A stretch of 64,000 bases of DNA from Chloranthus sessilifolius (GCA_021018995.1 CM037587.1:16493366-16557365), one strand, 5' to 3'; positions 46,501-58,117 are shown, numbered from the stretch's first letter. Numbers and translations: made by a program. The notes: generated from the letters alone by a model not told the origin.

Positions 46501-47790
46501 TTATATTTCTGATTTTTTATTTTTTTACAATTTTTTTATTTTTGGATAAAGAAATGAACCTTTATGATGAGTTCTGAGGCCTTGGAATACCCGTTTCAGG
46601 CGGTGTTTGTACCTTAAATATTTCCCACAACGAGACCTCGACGTGCTACGGAAGAAACAAAGGAGAACCTTTGTTCTATGTGAAGGCACAGGAATCCACG
46701 TGACAACCCAATCACTTGAAAAAAGTCAATAAGAGGGTGACCTCTTTTGACCGGGAGGGGGTATTGGGTATCAGAGTGTGTGGGATCTATTGGAGGTGCT
46801 AAACCACTAAGTGGGGGACTCGGGATCGGTGAAAAGAGGCCTCAGATTCGGCCTGCCTGAAGCAAGAATGGTCTAGCGTATCTATTAGGTACGCTAGGCA
46901 ATTCTAGAGCTTTTTTGGCATAGCGTATCTATTACATATGCTAGGCTAAAACCTATATATTCTATATATTTTGACAGCAGTAGCAGGCCCGAATTTAGTC
47001 TATTTTTTTGGTTTGTTGGAAGCAGTGCTTTCGGGGATTGATTTTCTTTGTTCTAACGGGTCCCTCCTGTCCGAACCTAGGGATACAAGGCTAATTCGGG
47101 ACAACTAACGCTCTCCCCAAGGGTTTTAAGCTTTGTATTTGTATCAATCACACACCCTATATACCTCCGACGCAAGCACCTTCTCAGATACTAGATGGGG
47201 TGGTTCTTTTTGGGATCATCACCACTAGGGGCTGCCGCCGTACTAAGAATCAGGACATTTGTATCACTGCCTAAATTCCCACCCTTTAAAATCTACCCAC
47301 GAAAAAAATGAATTAAGTCCCTTAGTTCACCTTTTAAGGTTCAATTTTACATTCAATTTTTAAAAGGGGAGTTTGCTGAGGTTCAAAAATGGGTTGTGAC
47401 AATCTTGTTCGGCCTTTATGGGCCGGCGTCCACTGATGGTATATAATTGTAATAAAGTAAAAAGCTCAAGTAGGCCTGCCAAACGGCTAAGGGGTGTAAA
47501 TGTACAAGTAAGCCCGCCAATCGGCTAAGGCATGTAAATGACGGAAAATAAAAGAAATTAAAGACAATACTCAAGTAGGCCCGCCAATTGGCTAAGGCAC
47601 GTAAATAACGGAAAAGTAGGGGCAAGTAGAAAAATTGACTGAATCGTAGGGGTGAGTGAAAAATGACGAAATCATAGGGGTGAGTATGAAAGAAAGAAAA
47701 GAACATAAACAAATGTTAGTAAAAAAAAAATAATAAACAAATAAACTCAATAAAAGAGGCCAAACTTCAAGGGGAAGCTCTACTAGCTAC
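46501..47790 (-). other. Leader of element D with two palindromes
   Basis: No ORF was seen between the PBS-like site and gag. Two copies of an imperfect 23-26-base palindrome lie at 46872-46898 and 46921-46945 (arms TAGCGTA with TACGCTA or TATGCTA), and TATATAGAATATATAG lies beside them near 46965-46980. The LTR carries the same palindrome twice. Confidence 0.5.
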
Positions 47791-47806
47791 TCCCTAGCAG
47801 AGTCAC
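47790..47806 (-). other. PBS-like site of element D
   Basis: The minus strand reads GTGACTCTGCTAGGGAG a few bases after the LTR end. It resembles the GCGACTCYGCTGGGGA primer-site region common in Tat-branch elements. The tRNA was not determined. Confidence 0.5.
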
Positions 47807-47810
47807 AATC

Positions 47811-49326
47811 TGTGCAACCGTGGGCTCTCACGAGTCCTGTCGCGACGATGCGCATGTAAGAAAAATTTAGAGTCTCCACCCGGAGCTTTTGGTGTCTCGG
47901 GAAACCTAGATCAATATTATAAGCACCGAGGTGCCAAAAATATGACTTTGATCTAAAGATTCACGCCAAAGGCACTTGGGTAGGGGCTTTGGTTATCGAT
48001 CGAGAAGTTGCTAGGCACCCAATTAACCCCGCTCGGAAGCGGTCTCTACTTATGGCCAAATGAAAAATAAAAATAAAATAAAACAACACTTCCTCTTGCC
48101 TGAAGAAACTACGATCTTATTTACACCCCCCACAATCACCGAAAATTTGGTGGCATAACGACGCAAATTCAAGGATAGAGGAAAAGCAAAGAAGGTAGAG
48201 GGATAGAGGGGAGAGTCGGAGCTCTCGGGCCCTTGTAGCACCGCTGTGGACCTTCACATGGGTGCACTTGATGAGCTTCCGATGGCTTAAGATGTTGAGA
48301 GATGGGTTCTAATCTCTAAGGCTTGGTAGCTAAGAGGTAGAAGAAGAAGGCTAGGGGCTAGTTCTAGCTAAATCTCAAGGGTTGATGGTGGAAAATGGAT
48401 GATAAAAGATGAATCTCAGTTATGGAATTTTTATGGAATTAGTGCTAAAAAAGGGGGAGGAAATATCTAAAGCTCTTTCTCTCTTTTGAAAAATTTTCAA
48501 GCCCTTATAAAGGGAGGGGGGCCTCTCTATTTATAGAGAAAGGGGTGGTTAAGGGGACACTTAAGAGCTGAGATTAGCAATTAGGTAATCACCAATCTAA
48601 GATTTCCTAAGGTTTTGGGAGCTTAGATATATGGGAATTGGGTTTCAATGGTAGATGATAGACTAGTCTTCTAAATGGCAAAGGGGTGAAAAAGAACTCT
48701 AGTGGGGGTGCAACAGTCTTAACAGAACCAACCCCTATGGATGGGGTGGTCAACAAGTCAAACCCTAATTTCGAGATCTGGCAAAAATCACTGTTCCTAA
48801 GCCTAGAGTATGTATTACATATGCTAGTTATAGGAACAGTATTCCTGAGAAATCTGGAGGTTCAAAACCCGCTGTAGGGTCCACAGAAAGGTCAATTTTG
48901 CAAAATTCTACCAAAATTGGCTTAGCTTATGTATTACATACGCTAGGCCAAATTTAAGCATTTTTGCCCAAATTTCAAATTGTCATAACTTTTGATATAT
49001 AACCCCGATTGAGGTGGTTCTTGGCTCGTTGGAAAGCTGAGAACCTCTATTTTCCAATGGTATATGACTTAGTATCAGAAAGGGTCCCTACAATCTTTGG
49101 AAAATCTCTTTCTAACCACTCCCCGAGAGGGTTAACTATGGGTTCAGAGAGGGTTCTATAGGTTGGGGTTAATTCCTAAGGGTTTAGACAAGTGTCTAAG
49201 GGTTCGGGAAGGTTCCTAATGATATGGGAAGTCCTAAGGGTATGGGAGATGCTATCAGAAGCTCAGGGGTGCACCCTTCTTGAAGTATATTTCGATCGGG
49301 TCTTGGGCCAAATTTGGGTGTCTACA
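47811..49326 (-). repeat. 5' LTR of element D
   Basis: The minus strand starts TGTAGACACCCAAATTTGG at 49326, a start typical of Tat-branch LTRs, and ends GGTTGCACA at 47811 just before the PBS-like site. The length is 1516 bases. Two palindromes lie at 48802-48827 and 48921-48947 (core GTATGTATTACATA with CTAG-type ends). Only this copy is present. Confidence 0.7.
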
Positions 49327-49720
49327 GATACTTAATATTAGTCTAAATATATTTTTATGGAAATATCGAGTGAAGGGATGATACTTACCTGAATGAGTGC
49401 AAAGGCTTGCTCGCGGAGGTGAATTTTTTGCTCGTGATAGAATGACTAATATTCTTCAATGAGGGCTTGATATCAGCTTTTATTTTACTTATCATGATGT
49501 GCAAAGAAGGTTGATCCATCTGGAGACCGATTGTGGAGATCGAGCGGCTTATACCGTTGTCATGGGCGCATGCCGCGACCGCACGGTCTATGCCGCAGTC
49601 AAAGCATAGGTGGTGCAACCAGAGTGATAATGAGATAAAGTTAAGATAAAAAGGGCATTAGAAGATGTTAAGTGATATCAACAACGAGTGTATCGTGGTG
49701 CAGCTTGAAAAAAGGGTGTC
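49327..49720 (-). other. Unassigned stretch between elements D and C
   Basis: No element family was recognised. On the minus strand an open reading of 78 codons (49385-49618) precedes CATTCAG then GTAAGTATC at 49395, a perfect splice-donor form. A second minus frame before that donor reads YHEQKIHLREQAFALIQ. It may be an exon fragment of a host or captured gene, or chance. Confidence 0.25.
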
Positions 49721-50004
49721 TGTTAAGACCTAAAAAGTACCACTTTTCACCCCTTAACTTAATCTCTGTTAGGCCCTTAATCATTTAATAAATGTGTTTT
49801 AAGTCTACTCTGTAGGTAATAAGCAGCAGCTGCAAATAAACCCCTAACCATCCCAAGAAGCTCACTGTTGCCCCAGAACTACCTCAGCAGAATGAAGGAT
49901 GAACCCAGACAAAGAGTTGGTTGAAGCATAGGCACATCAAAGCAGAAATAAACCAAGAAGGATGCCTCACACAAATGTCGCAGGGTTCAATTGAACCAGA
50001 GATA

Positions 50005-50545
50005 ATGCCTTCGCGCCGTTGTCGCGGGCTCCTGGAGGAAGCACAACAACTGGCCGTGCAGTCCTCGCGCGACTTGCTGACAGAAACAAATGCAAATCAG
50101 TCTTCGCGTGATTCTCGTGAAGCTCAGCCATAAATGAGTGAAGCATTCGCGCAGTCTCACGTAGCTCAAAAGAGGAGTTGTTAAGCTTCGCACGGTTCAC
50201 TCATAAATGAGAGCTGCAGGTATTCCTGTTAGAAGCTGTCGTGCAGTGGCCGTGAGATACAGACCTTCAGGGAAATGCTCGCGTGACCCAGAAACTCATG
50301 AACACTGCTTCTTCACGACGATTTGTCACGAGATTCACCAAGGGACGAATTGCGCGAGCAATCCCCACACCATTCAAAGCCGAAAGAGCAATCTCGCGAT
50401 AGCCATTAGTATCCCACGATGATCAAAATATCAATCCCGCGACTGCATGAACTTCAAGTCGATTCAACCCCGCGACACAAATTCTACCACGCGGAAGGAT
50501 TTGAAATCTTTTCTACCCAGCGAGGATCGGGTTCTAAACTTCTCC
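50005..50545 (+). repeat. CTCGCG word cluster in the element C LTR
   Basis: Examples are GTCCTCGCGCGACTTG, TCTTCGCGTGATTC, GTCACGAGATTCACC, ATTGCGCGAGCAATC, AATCTCGCGATAGC and AACCCCGCGACAC. The spacing is irregular. It ends about 165 bases before the TATA box. The same words recur at 58480-58990 and 62715-62800. Confidence 0.6.
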
Positions 50546-51034
50546 CCACTTCTGCAAGGGTAATCTGGGGACTTTCAGCAATTAGGGCATGCACTCCAAT
50601 GCTCTAATCTCCGTGTACACGCCCTGAGGCATCCAAGGGACAGGAATGGGCCACAATCACATTGATAAATTAGGGTTTTCCTAACCCTAATGGAGGGGAA
50701 GCCGACTGCTATATAAGCCTAAGCCTAGCTTAGGTTAAGAGATCTTTTTTAGGACTTAACTTCTGTGCTTCTTCTTACCAACTGTAGAATTACAGTAGGC
50801 TAAGGTTAGGGTTTAGGAGTTTTCTTTTTCCTTTTTCTTTCTCTCCATAGTCCAGCACTTGCTTGCTATGCCTTTTGTATGATTATATGGTATAGATTGT
50901 AATGGAATTTTGTAATAGGATTTATTACATATATGGGATGATGTTTTTGTTGTGAGTTGTTCTGTACAAGGCTGCTATCTTGAGATCCTCCATTTCTAAG
51001 TTGTATCGTAAGCAATGGAGGATTGTTTTTAAGG

Positions 51035-51780
51035 TTTTATTTAGATCCAAGTGACCTGTGTGTCCAGGTTAGGCATATTGCAGGCCTTCCCCCACCACAG
51101 GATCCACTAAATCTGAATTCTCATGGGAGCTTGAGCTGGTAGCCTTGTGAACATGGTGGCGACAACAATATTCTTGTTCTATCTTAGACCTTTGTGAGGA
51201 GGATAGCCTCTGTGGATAGTCTGTGACCATTTAAGTGGACAGGTTATAGCCCTAGCATGAAGTCAATCCACAGATCTAAGACAGATTCTTCTTCTCTTCG
51301 CTTGTGCTTATAGCCTTGTGAGAGATTGTGCAGAGACAGACTCCCCTATATTTGTATAGATTCATCATTCAGATTGCAGATCTGATTTGGCTGTGGAGAT
51401 TATAGGCTTGTGACTGGATCACTGCAGTCTTACTAAAGCAGTGAACAGCCATGCTTGAAAGCTAGTACTCAAACTCTTACTGGTCCTGTGTGTCCAGTCT
51501 TGTGTACTTTGTAGACCAAGCCCCACACACAGAACTTTAGAGGATGAGGTTCCTATGGATTCTTGAGCTTGTAGCCTGGATGAAGTAGTGCCTACAATGG
51601 TAAGCTTGTTTTGACCCATCTCTGGATTGTGGTTCCCCTATTGGATAGTCTGTGACCATTTAAGTGGACAGGTTATAGCCATAAGGGATTGGATCATGGC
51701 ACAGGGGTGAGTTGGATTCTTTCTCCTCTTTGGTGATAATGTAGCCATTGGACAGGATTTTTATAGCATCAGATCTGAGT
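51035..51780 (+). repeat. 429-base imperfect tandem duplication in the C LTR
   Basis: CCTGTGTGTCCAG, GAGCT(T/G)GTAGCC and TGTGACCATTTAAGTGGAC occur twice in the same order, about 430 bases apart. Each copy contains the conserved hairpin, at 51216-51247 and 51645-51676. The LTRs of A and E have one copy. Confidence 0.6.
51216..51247 (+). other. Conserved LTR hairpin (element C, copy 1)
   Basis: The arms ATAGTCTGT and ACAGGTTAT pair over 9 positions as RNA, two of them G-U. CCAT and GTGG pair around TTAA inside. Compared with A the sequence has changed but the pairing is kept. Copy 2, at 51645-51676, is identical in the stem. Confidence 0.5.
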
Positions 51781-52200
51781 CTGAGTTATAGGACCATCAG
51801 ATCTACACCTAATAACATACTTCTCACCCTTTTATATTTATTTTCTCACTCCACCATTCTTCTTAACCCTTTCTGTAATCTAGACATTAAGTTACCCTAG
51901 GATTTAGATTATAGTGACCTTAAATCCCCTTCCATTTAGGATTGCCAGATCTGTAGTCAGATCTGGAGAGCCTACTAACGATAGTTCCCTTGGAGCTTTA
52001 GATCAACTTCCCTGTGGGACAAACTCTTACTTATCAAAACTTGCTACAACAGGCCCTATATCTTGCAGGACTGTACATATTTTAGGCTTGCTGCTCCGTA
52101 ATCCTCACTCCACCTTTTATTCATTTTTTATTTACCCCATTCTTGTCACTGTCTTCAATAACGTCAGTGGCAAGCACTTAAAGTAATTACAACAAATTTT

Positions 52201-52218
52201 TGGCGTCGTTGCCGGGGA
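52201..52218 (+). other. Primer binding site, tRNA-Asp type
   Basis: TGGCGTCGTTGCCGGGGA differs at one position from TGGCGCCGTTGCCGGGGA, the Athila site complementary to the 3' end of tRNA-Asp. The leader to gag (52219-52513) has no ORF. Confidence 0.85.
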
Positions 52219-52513
52219 TATTGATCTATTAGTAGACTATAGATTTTTGATTCTTTATTCTTTGGTAGCTGTACTTGTGAATAATTGATACTGCTGAATT
52301 ACATTTGGAATTTTTCTTATAGATCTGGACCGTGGCAGAGAAGGAGAGTAGAATTGCACTGGGAGTCTAGCTACCTCTGTTTGCACTTCTCTAACCCTCA
52401 AAACTGAGTCTATTTCTCCTTTGAAGATTCCATAACAGTTGATTAAGATAGTTACAATTTTTGTTAAGTGCAATGTGCCTGTGAATAGTCTTCCCTGTTG
52501 TTGGTGTGTGTGC

Positions 52514-54050
52514 ATGTTAGGAAGGAGATCCCTCAGTCCCACATTAGAGCCTGCTAACCCTGAGATAGAATGGGGTAGAAGACCGAGAAGGCACAGACAC
52601 ACCACAGTCGAGCCCCCTATTGAAATTGAGACAGTAGTTATGGGTGAAGAACAACCTAGAACATTGAAGGAATTGAATGCTCCGGATGATTACAATTCTC
52701 CATTCAGCATTCAATTCCCAGATGTTCAGGGTAATTATGAGATCAAAACTTATATCATCCAAATGCTTCCCTCTTTCCATGGACTTAGTAAGGAAGACCC
52801 TTACAAGCACATTGACCAGTTCTTGGCCCTGTGCACGACATTCTCCATTGCTGGTTTGGGACCAGAAGCCACTAGGTTGAGGCTCTTTCCTTTTTCCTTA
52901 AAGGACAGGGCTATGACCTGGTTATCTACTCTCCCAAACAACAACATCACTTTTTAGAAAGACCTCCAGACAAGGTTTCTGTCTAAATTTTTTCCAGAGA
53001 CCAAAATCAGCCAGTTGAGGAAAGGCATACTTGCTTTTGCCCAATCCCCAACTGAAGATTTTAACCAAGCCTAGGATAGATTTAAAGAGATGCTCAAACA
53101 ATGTCCCCACCATAAGATCCCTGACTGGCAACTTGTCCAGAGCTTCTACAATGGGATAGATGAGAAGAACAGAGACATGGTAGACGCCTCTTGTAGTGGA
53201 ATGTACATGCATAAAACAGCTGATGAGGAATGAGACTTGTTTGAGGTCATAAGTGAAAATGCTTTCCAAAAGATGTCCTCATCCAGAACTATTCAAGAGC
53301 CTTCTAAAGGAAAAATGTATGAAGTTAGGGGAAATGATGACCTGAGAATGCAGATGGCCAATCTTATTGAAAGATTTGATAAACTTATGACTGTGTTGCA
53401 GCCCAGAATGGCTGCACAAGTGATGGAGGCATGCCTGATATGCCAATCTCCACAACAGTGGAAGAATGTGCCATCTGTGAGGCAATACCACAGGTATGTA
53501 ATGGAGACAGCCTGCTGCCCAATCTTTTGGACAACAACAATCTGGTGGCTACAATAAACAACCATATGGATACCAGTACCAAAATGCTGGTTACCAATGG
53601 AGAGACCATCTAAATTTGAGGTGGAGGCAAGACAATTATATGCAGCCACAACAAATGTTGGCCTTACCTCAAAGGCCACAACAGCAGTTTAACCAGGGTT
53701 ATGCCCCAAGGTCAAATTTTCAGCAGCAAAAGCAGCCCCAACAACAAAGTCAATTAGTAGTTCCCCCACTTCAGCCCTAAAGTGCTTCTTTCGAGGAACA
53801 AGTTTTGGCCCAATTGTAAAGCCTTGGACCCTTGAATCAGACAGTGACTTCTCACAGTCAAAGCATTAAGAAGATAGAAGAGAAGCTTGGCCAAATAGCC
53901 AATGCCTTCACTAAAAGAGAGGAGGGCAGGCTGCCAAGCCAGCCAGTAGCCAACCGTAAAGGCCAGTATTCGATTGGAGAAAGCTCCTCAAATTTTGAGG
54001 GGGCCAATGCCATCACTGCCCTAAGGTCTGGCAGGCTGGTAGACAACTAG
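52514..54050 (+). pseudogene. gag of element C
   Basis: It starts MLGRRSLSPTLEPANPEIE, as in A. The capsid-type region has DPYKHIDQFLALCTTFSI near 52797-52850 and LFPFSLKDRAMTWLSTLP near 52883-52936. QLVQSFYNGIDEKNRDMVDA is near 53130-53190. The zinc knuckle keeps only CLIC near 53434; the His and last Cys are lost through a change of sequence and a frameshift near 53450-53600. A Gln-rich region and the helix KKIEEKLGQIANAF (53870-53910) end it. Stops at 52955 (TAG where A has TGG), near 53073, 53232 and 54048. Confidence 0.85.
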
Positions 54051-55151
54051 GTGGGAAAGAAACAAGGAGAGGTCATTCCCATTGAAATGTTGAGTGAAAG
54101 TGATAAGGACTTTATTGGAGCACAGAGTCAAGAACTGCCTGCTACCCTTCAACAAGAGAAAAATAAAGAGGTTGTAATTGAGCCTCAGCAGGAGATAAAA
54201 ATAGATAAAAGAAAAAAACAAAAGTTCAGTCATAGGCTAGCAGCTGAGGAACCAGCAGTACCTCATCTGCCATTTCCTCAAGCTTTGAGTGGCCCTGCCC
54301 CTTTTGATAAAGGTCAGGCACAGATCGAGGAAATGATGGAGACCTTTAAGCAGGTCAAGATAAATTTACCCCTGCTTGATGCAATCCGACAGGTCCCAGC
54401 CTATGCAAAGTTTCTGAAAGACCTCTTTACTCAGAAAAGGAAAGCCAGAGGCCACTTATCCAAAAAGGTCTTTGCGACTGATACAGTTAATTCTATATTA
54501 ATCATGACAGTGCCAAAGAAGTTGCAAGACCCAGGGATACCCACTATTCCTTGTATTATTGGAGACCACACGGTTAGGAGGGTCCTTTTGGACCTTGGAG
54601 CCAGTGTTAACTTGGTGCCATACAGTGTGTATCAGCAGCTAGGTTTGGGGGAGCTGAAGCCCACCCCCATTGTTCTACTGATGGCTGATAGGTCTGAGAG
54701 GAAACCCATGGGAGTGGTTGAGGATATCCTAGTGGGGGTAGACAAGTTCTTCTACCCTACAGACTTCCTTGTCTTGGGCATGGGCTGCAACAAGAGTACA
54801 TCTCCGATACCTGTTATTCTGGGCAGACCATTCTTGGCCACTGCCAATGCATGCATTCAATGCAGGTCTGGGATCATGGAGGTCACTTTCGAACATATGA
54901 AAGTTGAGCTTAATGTGTACAACAGTGCAAAGTACCCTCAGCTGGACAATGAGAAATGATTTGCAGTGGATGTACTATAAGAAATTGTTGAAGAAGAACT
55001 GCCCACTCTGCTGGAGTGGAGCAACATTGTCACTGATTTAACTGAAGTTTGGAACATGGTGGAGGAAGGAAGCCTAGCTTTAATGCCAGAAGACATGTCC
55101 CTAGTGAGGTCTTCTGTGGGCTTAGTGCAACATTCTAATTAGAAACCTGCA
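54051..55151 (+). pseudogene. Protease region of element C
   Basis: An open stretch of 302 codons runs to TGA at 54957. The linker is acidic and Lys-rich, then KINLPLLDAIRQVPAYAKFL near 54359-54418. The protease has IPCIIGDHTVRRVLLDLGAS near 54548-54605, with Athila-type DLGAS, followed by GLGELKPTP, LMADRSERKPMG and VILGRPFLATANACI near 54812-54855. It cuts the Gag-Pol precursor. The short acidic linker to reverse transcriptase (54960-55151) contains three stops. Confidence 0.85.
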
Positions 55152-56911
55152 TTGCTGCCCCTTCCTCCAACCAACAATACACCAATCCTGCCATTCATCA
55201 AACAAGCCCCTGATCTGGAGCTCAAGAAGCTTTCAGAGACATTGAAATATGCTTTCCTCGAGAAAGATGAGAAACTTCCTGTGCTTATCTCCTCTTCTCT
55301 TACCAGTGAGCAAGAGGAGGAATTGCTAATAGTTTTGAGGAAGCACAAGAAAGCAATTGGCTGGACCATTGCTGATCTAGGAGGGATTGATGCATCGATC
55401 TGTATGCATAGGATTCATCTAGAGGAGGGCTCAACACCCTCCAGGAAAATACAGAGAAAGTTGAATCCTCATATGAAGGAAGTGGTCCTGAAAGAAATCA
55501 TTATATTACTGGATGCTGGGGTAATTTACCCCATCTCTGATTCTGAATGGGTGGCACCAATCTAGGTGGTACCCAAGAAATCTGGCATAATAGTGATCAC
55601 AACTGAGTTTGGAGAGTTGAGACCAGCCAGGGAGACCATTGGCTGGAGAGTTTGCATCGATTATCGAAAACTCAACTCCAAGACTAGAAAAGACCACTTC
55701 TCTCTCCCCTTTATTGATCAAAGTTTGGATAAGTTGGCTGAGAAAGCTTTTTACTGTTTTCTTGATAGGTACTCAGGGTACAACCAGATCCCTGTGCACC
55801 CTCTTGATCAAGAAAAAACTACTTTTACTTGTCCTTTCGGCACCTTTGCTTACAGAAGGATGTCTTTTGGACTGTGTAATGCCCCAGCCACCTTTCAGAG
55901 GTGTATGTATGCCATCTTTTATGATATGATTAACAAATTTTTGGAAATTTTTATGGATGATTTTTCGATTTATGGGGATAGCTTTGACCAATGTCTACAA
56001 CACCTCCATCAGGTCTTACAAAAATGTGAAGAGACCAATTTGGTCTTAAGTTGGGAAAAGAGCCACTTCATGGTAACACAAGGAATTGTGTTGGGCCATG
56101 TGGTCTCTAAAGATGGAATTGAGGTAGACAAGGCCAAAGTTGACCTCATTGCAAATTTGTCCCCTCCAAGAATAGTCAAGTAAATCAGATCTTTCTTTAG
56201 ACATACTGGATTCTACAGGAGGTTTATCAAAGACTTCAGCAAAATTGCTAAACCATTGTGCCACCTGCTCTGTCAGGATGTGCCCTTTGACTTCTCTGCT
56301 GAATGTCTTAAGCTTTTGAAACATTGAAAATTTGCCTCACCTCTACCCCTGTACTCCAAACACCTGACTATACCTTACCCTTTGGGTTGATGTGTGATGC
56401 ATCTGACTTGGCAATAGGTGCTGTCCTGGGCCAGAGAAAAGATAAGCTGCCTGTGGTCATTGCATATCTTAGCAAATCACTTGTTGAAGGTCAGCTGAAC
56501 TACACAACTACTGAGAAAGAGCTTATGGCAGTGGTTTTTACTGTGGACAAGTTTAGACCTTACCTACTTGGGTCTAAAATTGTCATCTTCACTGACCACT
56601 CAGCATTAAAGTACCTACTATCCAAGAAGGATGCAAAGCCCAGATTGATTAGATGGATACTCCTGTTGCAGGAGTTTGACATTGAAATCAAGGACAAGAA
56701 GGGTGTAGAAAATGTGGTGGCTGACCACTTGTCCAGAATTATGTTGGAAAAAGGTGTTGATGACCTTGCTACAAATGATATCTTCCCGGATGAGCAACTG
56801 TTTGCCATCCAATCTTTGGTTCCTTGGTATGCACATATTGTCAACTATCTAGTAATAGGCAAGATTCCTACCCAGTGGACAAAAATGGACAAAGACCTAT
56901 TTTTCTCATAG
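55152..56911 (+). pseudogene. Reverse transcriptase and RNase H of element C
   Basis: The open stretch 55152-55565 ends at a TAG where A has CAG. The palm continues with VCIDYRKLN, FCTPFGTF-type TCPFGTFAYRRMSFGLCNAP near 55820-55890 and the catalytic box FMDDFSIYG near 55950-55976. LGHVVSKDGIEVDKAKV and, after TAA 56181 (CAA in A), FYRRFIKDFSKIAKPL follow. A frameshift near 56310 precedes RNase H (56324-56911): [43 protein letters not shown] and [12 protein letters not shown]. All RNase H acidic positions are kept. It ends with TAG 56909-56911. Confidence 0.9.
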
Positions 56912-58117
56912 GTCAAATTATTTTTCTTGGAGGAACCTTGCTTGTACAAGTATTGTGCAAACCAAATCATTCGGAAATGTGTTCCCGAAAGTGATGTCCC
57001 CAATATTCTGGCCATGTGCCATGAAAATGCCTGTGGGGGTCACTTTAGTGGGAGAAAAATAGCTGATAAAGTGTTACAGTGTGGGTTCTATTGGCCTTTT
57101 CTTTTCAGAGATGCCAATACACACTGCAAGACCTGTGAAAGATGTTAGAAATTGGGAGGGCTGTCCAAACAAAATTCAATACCTTTACAGCCCATCCTTG
57201 TTGTAGAACTATTTGATGTGTGGGGTATTGACTTTATGGGCCCCTTGCCTCCTTCAAATGGTTTTCATTTCATCTTAGTGGCAGTGGAGTACGTTTCCAA
57301 ATGGGTAGAAGCCATTGCCATAAGAACTAATGATAATCAGGTTGACCTCAAGTTTATAAAGCAGAATATCTTCTCCAGATTTGGCACTCCTAGAGCCATT
57401 ATCAGTGATGGGGGGAGCCATTTCTACAACAGAAATTTCGAGAGCTTGCTCAAGAAATATTCTGTCACCCATAGGACTGCTACTCCCTACCACCCACAAA
57501 CCAGTGGGCAAGTTGAAATTTCAAATAGGGAGATCAAGCATATCCTTGAGAAAACTATGAGGACTGATAGGAAGGATTGAGCTGACAAGCTAAATGATGC
57601 ATTGTGGGCTTATAAGACTGCCTATAAGACTCCCATTGGTATGTCCCCATTCAGACTGATTTTTGGCAAGGCCTGTCATCTCCCAGTGGAATTAGAACAC
57701 AGGGCCTATTGGGCCATCAAACATTTAAATCTAGATCTAACTTCTGCTGGTCATCACAGGTTGCTGCAATTGTCCGAATTGGAGGAACTAAGGATGGATG
57801 CATATGCTAATGCCAGGATCTACAAGGAAAGGTCCAAAGCTTTCTTTAACAAAGGGCTATTGAGAAAGAGTTTCAGAGCTGGTGATAAGGTTTGGCTGTT
57901 TAAATCCAAACTTAAATTTTTTCCTGGCAAATTAAAATCCAGATGGGAAGGTCCCTATATTGTTATGCACGTTTCCCCATCTGGTGCTGTGGAAATCAGG
58001 GATCCCAATTCTGGGAGAACCTTGAAGGTGAATGGTCAGAGGCTTAAGCCTTGTTTTGAAAAACCTATCGAACTCATGGACACCATTCACTTTCAAGGGG
58101 ATCCTTCTTCAAACTGA
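56912..58117 (+). pseudogene. Integrase of element C
   Basis: The zinc site is complete: CHENACGGHFSG near 57015-57050 and CKTCERC near 57126-57145. The core has D in [11 protein letters not shown] near 57222, D in IISDGGSHF near 57400 and E in [10 protein letters not shown] near 57510. [19 protein letters not shown] and [12 protein letters not shown] follow, and the C-terminal part has [18 protein letters not shown] and RWEGPYIV near 57940, the GPY/F module. It ends at TGA 58115-58117 after FQGDPSSN. Stops at 57146 (TAG) and 57578 (TGA where A has TGG) are the main breaks. No chromodomain is present, as expected for Athila. Confidence 0.9.

Larger units (their letters stand above)
38393..49326 (-). 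mobile_element. Tat/Ogre-type element D, minus strand, 3' end missing
   Basis: Read on the minus strand the order is LTR (49326-47811), PBS-like site, leader, gag, protease, G-patch, reverse transcriptase, two RNase H domains and integrase. The second RNase H is the mark of the Tat/Ogre branch of Ty3/gypsy. Integrase stops abruptly near 38393, before its C-terminal part, and no second LTR was found, so the 3' end has been lost. All genes contain stops. It runs against the direction of the Athila-type elements on both sides. Confidence 0.85.
49721..52194 (+). repeat. 5' LTR of element C
   Basis: It starts TGTTAAGACCTA and ends AATTACAACA six bases before the PBS; length 2474. A CGCGAG word cluster lies at 50005-50545, a TATA box TATATAAG at 50710-50717, GAGCTNGTAGCC boxes near 51130 and 51562, two copies of the conserved hairpin, and CCCTGTGGGACAAACTC near the end. 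Part of the transcribed region is duplicated in tandem. Confidence 0.85.
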
